A DNA stretch of 12,040 nt from positions 1 through 12,040 of the forward strand of contig CAKMOD010000128.1 in NCBI GenBank assembly GCA_927910885.1. Reading direction: 5' to 3'. The notes beneath the pieces were generated by a model. It was not told the DNA's origin. It made no database searches and worked only from the letters and a program-made list of their open reading frames with translations. Below are positions 6,812-12,040 of this stretch, one piece after another. A program made the position numbers and the translations under genes. The DNA comes from an uncultured Prevotella sp. (GTDB lineage: Bacteria > Bacteroidota > Bacteroidia > Bacteroidales > Bacteroidaceae). Positions within the stretch are counted from its first letter, which is position 1, and each line of letters opens with the position of its first letter.

Positions 6812-9247
6812 ATGAAAGTATTAAAGTTTGGCGGAACATCCGTAGGTTCTGTATCGAGTATTTTAAGTCTGCAAAAGATTGTAGAAAAGGAGGCTAAACA
6901 TCAACCAATTATTGTGGTTGTTAGTGCCTTAGGTGGTATAACAGATCAACTCATAGCTACTTCTAAGCTTGCCCTAAAAGGTGATGACAGCTGGAGGACA
7001 GAGTTCGATTCAATCGTTGCACGACATCATAAGATGATTGATGCAATCATTACCGACCCACATAATCGTGAAGTGTTATTCAACAAAGTGGATAGCCTTT
7101 TTGAACAACTTCAGTCTATTTATTACGGTGTATTCTTAATTCACGACCTCAGTCATAAGACAGAGGACACTATCGTAAGCTATGGTGAACGTCTAAGTTC
7201 AAGAATTGTAGCTACCCTTATCCGTGGAGCCAAGTGGTTTGATGCACGTGAATTTATTAAGACTGAAGAGAAATTAGGTAAAAGAAGCCTCGATTCAGAA
7301 CTGACCAACAAACTTGTATTAGATACTTTCGCTGACCTCCCACGTATCTCCCTTGTGCCTGGTTTTATAGCACAAGATCGTGACTCAGGCGACATTACCA
7401 ACCTCGGACGTGGCGGAAGTGATTATACAGCATCTATTCTTGCCGCTTCTCTCAATGCTGAAGTATTAGAGATATGGACTGACGTTGACGGCTTTATGAC
7501 CGCTGACCCTCGTGTTATCAAGGGTGCATATACTATCAATGAACTTTCTTATACGGAGGCAATGGAGCTTTGTAACTTTGGTGCAAAGGTTGTCTATCCG
7601 CCTACGATATACCCTGTTTGCGTTAAGAATATACCAATTAAGGTTAAAAACACCTTCAACCCAGACGGACAAGGTACGATTATTAAGTCACACATTGAAA
7701 ACAACCAGAAGCCTATTAAGGGTATTTCATCTATCAAAGGCACAACGGTTATTACCGTAACTGGTCTTTCAATGGTGGGTGTTGTAGGTGTCAACCGTCG
7801 TATCTTTAGCTCTCTTGCGAACAATGGTATCAGTGTCTTCCTCGTGTCACAGGCTGCTTCAGAGAACAACACTTCTATTGGTGTAAAGGATGAAGATGCT
7901 GAAAACGCAGTGAAGGTGCTTAATGAAGAGTTCCGACTTGAGATAGAAGATGGTCGTATGTTCCCAATGCACGCAGAAAGTGGACTTGCCACAGTCGCAA
8001 TTGTTGGTGAAAACATGAAACGAACACCAGGTATTAGCGGAAAACTCTTTGAGACACTTGGTCGTTCAGGTATCAGTATTACTGCAATTGCCCAAGGTGC
8101 ATCAGAGATGAATATCTCATTCGTTGTAAAGGGTTCGGATTTAAGAAAGTCACTGAACGTACTTCATGACTCTTTCTTCTTATCAGAATATAAGGTATTA
8201 AATCTCTTTATTTGCGGTATTGGTACTGTAGGAGGAAAACTCATAGAACAGATTAAGAGCCAATATGAAGAGCTAAAACAAAATTCTAACTTGAAGTTGA
8301 ATGTGGTGGGGATTGCCTCATCTAAGAATGCTATCTTCAATCGCGACGGCTTAAATCTCGATAATTATCAGGAAGAACTCAAGGAAAGTGAGCCTTCAAA
8401 TCCAGAGCACTTACGTGATGTTATCCTCAAGATGAATATCTTCAACTCAGTATTTGTGGATTGTACTGCTTCTAAGGACGTGGCTGCACTTTACCAATCT
8501 TTGCTGGAGAACAATATCTCTGTGATTGCAGCCAACAAGATTGCAGCATCCAGCACATACGAGGATTACTATCACTTGAAGCAGACTGCTATCCAACGTG
8601 GTGTCAAGTTCCGCTTTGAAACAAACGTGGGTGCAGGTCTACCTATCATTGGTACAATCAATGACTTACGCAACTCGGGTGATAAGATACTTAAGATAGA
8701 AGCGGTGTTATCTGGTACACTGAACTTCATCTTTAACGAGATTGGTGCTGATGTTCCTTTCTCTGAAACTGTTAAACGTGCTAAAGAACAAGGCTATAGT
8801 GAGCCAGACCCACGTATTGACCTTAGTGGAACGGATGTCGTTCGTAAGTTGGTTATACTTACACGTGAGGCTGGATATAAGGTAGAACAGACCGATGTTG
8901 AGAAGCACCTCTTCGTACCAGACGATTATTTCCAAGGTTCAGTAGAGGACTTCTGGAAACGTCTTCCTGAGCTTGATGCCAACTTTGAAGAGCGTCGTCA
9001 GAAACTGTCAGAAGAAGGAAAACGCTGGCGTTTTGTTGCAACAATGGAGCATGGCAAGACTAATGTTGCATTAAAGGAGGTGGCTTCTACCCATCCTTTC
9101 TATAATCTTGAAGGTTCTAACAACATCGTCTTACTGACAACCGACCGCTACAAGGAATACCCGATGCAGATTCAGGGCTATGGTGCAGGTGCTTCAGTGA
9201 CTGCTGCAGGTGTGTTTGCCAATATTATGAGTATTGCAAATATATAA
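6812..9247 (+). CDS. thrA: bifunctional aspartokinase/homoserine dehydrogenase I
   Basis: An 811-residue cytoplasmic fusion enzyme catalysing the first and third steps of the pathway from aspartate to threonine, methionine and (via the shared first step) lysine. The N-terminal aspartokinase domain (about 1-290) has KFGGTSVG at 5-12 and GRGGSDYTAS at 199-208. Two ACT-like regulatory segments follow at about 310-460 (ITVTGLSMVGVVGV; VAIVGENMKRTPGISGKLF), where threonine feedback is expected by analogy with E. coli ThrA. The homoserine dehydrogenase domain has the NAD(P) site GIGTVGG at 469-475, AANKIAASS, LSGTLNFIFNE, and the signature from Ala657 with Asp675 and Lys679, the expected catalytic Asp-x3-Lys pair. 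Length is normal. It is transcribed alone: a terminator follows 20 nt after the stop, so thrB/thrC-type genes are not co-transcribed here. Confidence 0.97.
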   Translation: MKVLKFGGTSVGSVSSILSLQKIVEKEAKHQPIIVVVSALGGITDQLIATSKLALKGDDSWRTEFDSIVARHHKMIDAIITDPHNREVLFNKVDSLFEQLQSIYYGVFLIHDLSHKTEDTIVSYGERLSSRIVATLIRGAKWFDAREFIKTEEKLGKRSLDSELTNKLVLDTFADLPRISLVPGFIAQDRDSGDITNLGRGGSDYTASILAASLNAEVLEIWTDVDGFMTADPRVIKGAYTINELSYTEAMELCNFGAKVVYPPTIYPVCVKNIPIKVKNTFNPDGQGTIIKSHIENNQKPIKGISSIKGTTVITVTGLSMVGVVGVNRRIFSSLANNGISVFLVSQAASENNTSIGVKDEDAENAVKVLNEEFRLEIEDGRMFPMHAESGLATVAIVGENMKRTPGISGKLFETLGRSGISITAIAQGASEMNISFVVKGSDLRKSLNVLHDSFFLSEYKVLNLFICGIGTVGGKLIEQIKSQYEELKQNSNLKLNVVGIASSKNAIFNRDGLNLDNYQEELKESEPSNPEHLRDVILKMNIFNSVFVDCTASKDVAALYQSLLENNISVIAANKIAASSTYEDYYHLKQTAIQRGVKFRFETNVGAGLPIIGTINDLRNSGDKILKIEAVLSGTLNFIFNEIGADVPFSETVKRAKEQGYSEPDPRIDLSGTDVVRKLVILTREAGYKVEQTDVEKHLFVPDDYFQGSVEDFWKRLPELDANFEERRQKLSEEGKRWRFVATMEHGKTNVALKEVASTHPFYNLEGSNNIVLLTTDRYKEYPMQIQGYGAGASVTAAGVFANIMSIANI

Positions 9248-9266
9248 AGATAATATAGAATCAAGT

Positions 9267-9297
9267 GAAAAGGGCATACGCAATGTATGCCCTTTTC
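9267..9297. terminator. bidirectional intrinsic terminator between thrA and the lipoprotein gene
   Basis: A perfect 13-bp stem (9267-9279 with 9285-9297) has the core AAAAGGGCATAC/GTATGCCCTTTT and a 5-nt loop, GCAAT. The arms end in A4 and T4, so a U run is present in either direction. It sits between the thrA stop (9247, plus) and the lipoprotein stop (9316, minus) and should stop both transcripts. Confidence 0.9.
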
Positions 9298-9315
9298 TGT
9301 TAGTATAACTAAAAA

Positions 9316-10311
9316 CTATAATACCAGATTCCATTCAACATTCTCTGTCTTCATGTCACCCGATTCTTCATTAAACGTAAAACCTTGTGGTTTTTGTCCT
9401 TCTACTCTAATATCGACAACGGTCATAACGTTACGCTTTAATAGTAACTGCTTACTTTCTTCTTCAACCCTACCATCATCTTTAGTCCATGTAATCTTTA
9501 TATTAGCCGTTGTTTGATAGCCTTCTTGGCAGGCCTTGGGAATATCATAAAAAGAGTAAGTCGTTCTATAATCATACGCATCACTATTCTTTGTTAAGGA
9601 GATACGCCATCCCAGATAGTTAACGACTAACTTCCCCTCCTCTGGTGGCATCACCTTAAAGTGTAATCCAAACGCCGCCTTCCTCATATCAACGGTCAGT
9701 TCTTTTGTCGTCTTTGGACTAAAATCATTGACTGTACCATAGAGTTTCATAAGGCGTGGATATTGGACAGTAAGTTCATTGGCGACAACAGTTTCACCTT
9801 TCGTTATGCCATTCAGGTTTTCATCTTTTGAGAACACAAAGGTATTTGTTGCTTTCGTACCCTTGTTTGCTCCATGTAAGAAAGGGGCAAGATATTCGCC
9901 TTCCTTTGCAAGAAGTTCGTCATCACCTTCCTCTACTATTAAGCATTCTACTTTATAAAGATTCTCCACATTCATCTTTATTGCAATCTTCGAAAGACTG
10001 GTAAACAAACCATAAGCATACATAGAATAACTTGTATCATTAGGCTTCTTCTCGTAGACATTGACGGCATAAAACTTTTGTTTCTTTTCATCACGAACAG
10101 CTCTACTGAAAGGCTGGAGTTTCGCCTCCATTGCCTCTTCTACTGTTTCAACACGCAACTCCTTAGGACGTATACGCACAACTCTGGTCAACTTATTCTT
10201 TACATTGTTTGCCTTTCTATCACCATCATTATTCTCTAATACTGGCTTTTCACAAGCTGCAAACAATAATAAGCACAATAAAAGTCCAACCCATGTTACT
10301 TGTTTTTTCAT
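9316..10311 (-). CDS. putative cell-surface lipoprotein of unknown function
   Basis: A 331-residue protein with a clear lipoprotein signal: positively charged MKKQ, a leucine-rich core and the lipobox LFAAC with the acylated Cys at position 20. Export and lipidation in the envelope are therefore expected. The mature 312 residues look beta-rich, with many alternating hydrophobic and Thr/Lys positions. They include a hydrophilic stretch at 22-50, a central LTVQYPRLMKLYGTV, and a C-terminal KRNVMTVVDIRV resembling the last strands of fimbrillin-like lipoproteins of Bacteroidota. That resemblance is weak and I do not assign the family. The gene follows the small-protein gene by 23 nt and ends just before the shared terminator, so it is probably the last gene of a minus-strand unit. 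Confidence 0.85.
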   Translation of the reverse strand: MKKQVTWVGLLLCLLLFAACEKPVLENNDGDRKANNVKNKLTRVVRIRPKELRVETVEEAMEAKLQPFSRAVRDEKKQKFYAVNVYEKKPNDTSYSMYAYGLFTSLSKIAIKMNVENLYKVECLIVEEGDDELLAKEGEYLAPFLHGANKGTKATNTFVFSKDENLNGITKGETVVANELTVQYPRLMKLYGTVNDFSPKTTKELTVDMRKAAFGLHFKVMPPEEGKLVVNYLGWRISLTKNSDAYDYRTTYSFYDIPKACQEGYQTTANIKITWTKDDGRVEEESKQLLLKRNVMTVVDIRVEGQKPQGFTFNEESGDMKTENVEWNLVL

Positions 10312-10334
10312 ATCAGTAATTGTTTAAGTTATAG

Positions 10335-10547
10335 TCATTCATTCCAATCTGTCTCAGCATCAGAAAGACTAAAAGCAGAGAAAGAATCTTCTTTTGATAA
10401 TTGCTGAATACCAGACTCAACCTGATTATTGACCAGTCCTTCTTCATTCGTCAATGTATTTGTTCCTTCCCCAGGTGAGCCACTCAACAAATGACAAGAA
10501 GATAAAACATGATAATCTACTATTAAAGGTTTGATATATTTTTTCAT
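10335..10547 (-). CDS. small protein of unknown function, 70 residues
   Basis: Begins MKKYIKPLIVDYHVLSSCHL and continues through LLSGSPGEGTNT to an acidic C-terminus (SLSDAETDWNE). From memory, short proteins starting MKKYIKP with a (L)xGSPG element recur in Prevotella genomes, often near surface-protein genes; no function is known to me. The hydrophobic part is too short and weak for a confident signal peptide or membrane segment. The element around LLSGSPG could be a processing site, but that is speculation. It lies 57 nt after the broken secreted-protein gene and 23 nt before the lipoprotein gene, in the same direction and with no clear promoter in between, so co-transcription is likely. 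Coding potential rests on composition and position rather than on a recognised domain. Confidence 0.7.
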   Translation of the reverse strand: MKKYIKPLIVDYHVLSSCHLLSGSPGEGTNTLTNEEGLVNNQVESGIQQLSKEDSFSAFSLSDAETDWNE

Positions 10548-10604
10548 GTTTACTTATTAAAGATCAGATAATTAGTAAGTTTAAGTATACAACTACAAGA
10601 AGAT

Positions 10605-11647
10605 TTATCTATTTAGAAACTTCTTACCATTCACAATTATGATTCCCTTATAATCTTTGTCAACTTGTTGCCCAGCAAGATTATAAATAGGACCATCGAA
10701 AACTGTCTTCTCACTCACCATAGGACCTTGTATTTCTAATGCGACATCAAAGCCAAGAAAACTCTTTGCATTTGTGGTCTTTGATGGCGTATAAACGAGA
10801 TAGGCTTTATGTGCTTCGGTCGTAAAAGCTTTTCCATTTGGTTCTTTCCAATAGAAACCCACTCCATTACTACCTTTACCAAACACATAGTACACCTCTC
10901 CGCCTGACGTTATTCTATTAATATCAGAGCCACTCAGCGCATTATTAGGATCTGTTTCACCTTTCTTACTTGTTTCTTCAAAGAATACTTACCTTCCTTT
11001 GCCTCTAAAACAACGGCTGTACCTTTGGGGAGAACATCTCCTTCTTTATACTCCTTACTTTGAGAGAGAACATTACCTTTAATCTTATAAGTACGTGCAA
11101 CGACACTCTTAGGAATAATAAAAGACTTATTACCATAATAGAGTGTTGCTCGCTCTGCAGAAGAAACAGCAATAGAAACGCCCTTGTCATATTTAACTTC
11201 TATTGATTTAATATATGCCGCTTGCGAAGCAGAAGAAGTAAAAATCACTTTATCAGATTCACCATTCCATTCTTGTTTATAAAAATATTTACTACCATCA
11301 CGGAATTTGGCATATGGAAGCTGACCACTTTCTATATTATATACTTTTATTAGATATTTTATGTCAGAAACAACAAAAACAACTGATGTTATTAAACTGT
11401 TGTCACCTTTTATCGTTAGCAATCCACCGAAAATCAGTTGAAGAAAATTACTACCCTTGCTATAAATTAGTGAAGGCGTAAAAGGCTTTCCCGAACGATC
11501 AGTTATTTTCAAAGTGATACCATCCTTCTCCATAGTGCTTTGGACTTCTTGAGAAGAACTTGAAAAATCAAATGTAACAGAGTTCTGTGCCCATATTGTT
11601 ACAGGCAGCAGTAGCATTAGAAATAATACTATTAACTTTTTGGTCAT
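10605..11647 (-). pseudogene. frameshifted secreted protein with Prevotella-type C-terminal domain
   Basis: One gene of about 347 codons is split into two frames. The first frame starts at MTKKLIVLFLMLLLP (11647) with a Sec signal peptide ending near VTIWAQ and runs out of frame to a stop at 10934. Read in the next frame from about 10983, the sequence continues sensibly as SFEETSKKGETDPNNALSGS and on to the stop at 10605. A single missing T in TTT (AAA at 10980-10982 on the plus strand) explains the break. The reconstructed protein has an N-terminal beta domain (VTFDFSSSSQEV), then a module common in secreted Prevotella proteins (ATLYYGNKSFIIP, LPKGTAVVLEAKEGKYSF, GVGFYW, TTEAHKAYL). It ends in YNLAGQQVDKDYKG and VNGKKFLNR, reminiscent of T9SS-like C-termini. 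An in-frame ATG at 11689 is possible but precedes the signal peptide and is disfavoured. Function is unknown; sequencing error is an alternative to a true mutation. Confidence 0.85.
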
Positions 11648-11767
11648 AGTTATTAAGTTGTATGTTTTATCAATCAAGTTTGTAGCCAATTAATATACAC
11701 GCTACTAAGCGGAAAGTAGGTGTTGTAGACTACTCTTTCACAATAAAATGTTTAGTTCTTATTGATG

Positions 11768-11798
11768 CAAAGATAAATAAAAATCAACAAAAAGCAAA
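11768..11798 (-). promoter_or_regulatory. promoter of the surface-protein cluster
   Basis: Minus-strand TTTG (11798-11795), a 19-nt spacer and TATCTTTG (11775-11768) are a perfect match to the Bacteroidota promoter pattern. Transcription should start around 11761, leaving a leader of roughly 115 nt before the signal-peptide ATG at 11647. It is the only convincing promoter ahead of the pseudogene, small protein and lipoprotein. Confidence 0.75.
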
Positions 11799-11960
11799 TG
11801 AATCAGAACCAAGAATATACAAAATAAGGATTAGACTCTTTAAAAATGAGATTTACATCTATGGTTCTTTTCTATTCACCACACCCTCTTTACACTTATA
11901 AAGAGCTATGTGTAAAAACTCAAATCACCAGCGGTAAAATAGTAATAATTCTTATCTATC

Positions 11961-12040
11961 GAATTATTTTCACGAAAAGAAATATTTATTTACGTGAACA
12001 AAATATTTCTTTTCATGAAGAAAAATATTTTTCTTCATGA
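11961..12040. repeat. intergenic palindromic element, copy 2 (compound, runs off the window)
   Basis: The left arm 11961-11986 matches the left arm of copy 1 at 25 of 26 positions. The 15-nt loop 11987-12001 is the reverse complement of the copy 1 loop at 14 of 15 positions. The right arm begins as expected (AATATTTCTTTTC from 12002) but then diverges into a 28-bp perfect palindrome at 12013-12040. That palindrome contains a further degenerate copy of the arm motif (TTTTCATGAAGAAAAATATT). The element is therefore a chain of at least two hairpins and is cut by the window end. Confidence 0.75.

Larger units (their letters stand above)
11648..12040. other. gene-free upstream region at the window's right end
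   Basis: No gene is recognised here. The stretch contains the promoter at 11768-11798 and, further right, the second palindromic element. The plus-strand frame from 11846 to the window end is mostly repeat sequence in its second half and does not look like a protein. Confidence 0.55.

Noticed and set aside
6679..6897. Plus-strand frame ahead of thrA as a possible leader peptide
   Set aside because: The frame starts upstream of the predicted transcript start. The ATG at 6781 gives a peptide rich in Asn and Lys, not Thr or Ile, that overlaps thrA out of frame, so attenuation by this peptide is not supported.
11846..12040. Plus-strand frame running off the right end
   Set aside because: Its second half is the palindromic repeat element and there is no promoter or recognisable protein feature.

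Overview
The window looks like a piece of an oral or gut Bacteroidota chromosome, most likely Prevotella or a close relative. The evidence is AT-rich intergenic DNA, promoters of the Bacteroidota type (TTTG-like -33 box, about 19-21 nt spacer, TAnnTTTG -7 box), absence of strong Shine-Dalgarno sites, and Prevotella-style secreted-protein ends (the C-terminal pattern YNLAGQQV...VNGKK). The genus is inferred from this style and was not tested by a database search.

Layout. Bases 1-343 hold no gene; they carry a short imperfect direct repeat and a 123-bp element bounded by a near-perfect 24-bp inverted repeat. A minus-strand pheT-yebC operon follows (3556 down to 344), with a clear promoter at 3591-3621. 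Divergent from it, on the plus strand, is a membrane-anchored zinc metallopeptidase of the YpfJ type (3888-4772). A gene-free convergent gap (4773-5082) contains a 26-bp perfect inverted repeat. Then comes a minus-strand FAD-dependent dehydrogenase of the COG2509 type (6657 down to 5083), divergent from thrA, a fused aspartokinase/homoserine dehydrogenase (6812-9247). thrA ends at a strong hairpin terminator that is shared with the convergent cell-surface cluster to its right.

The surface cluster reads right to left from a good promoter at 11768-11798: a secreted protein broken by a single-base frameshift (11647 to 10605), a 70-residue small protein (10547 to 10335) and a lipoprotein (10311 to 9316). 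The core genes serve translation (PheT, YebC) and Asp-family amino acid synthesis (ThrA); the rightmost three are envelope or surface genes of unknown role.

The most interesting non-coding signal is a family of intergenic palindromes. The copy at 4905-4971 and the copy at 11961 to the window end share arms and a 15-nt loop. The second is in the opposite orientation and runs into a further 28-bp perfect palindrome. No mobile element with a transposase, CRISPR array, tRNA or rRNA was seen, and I found no clear new multi-gene system.
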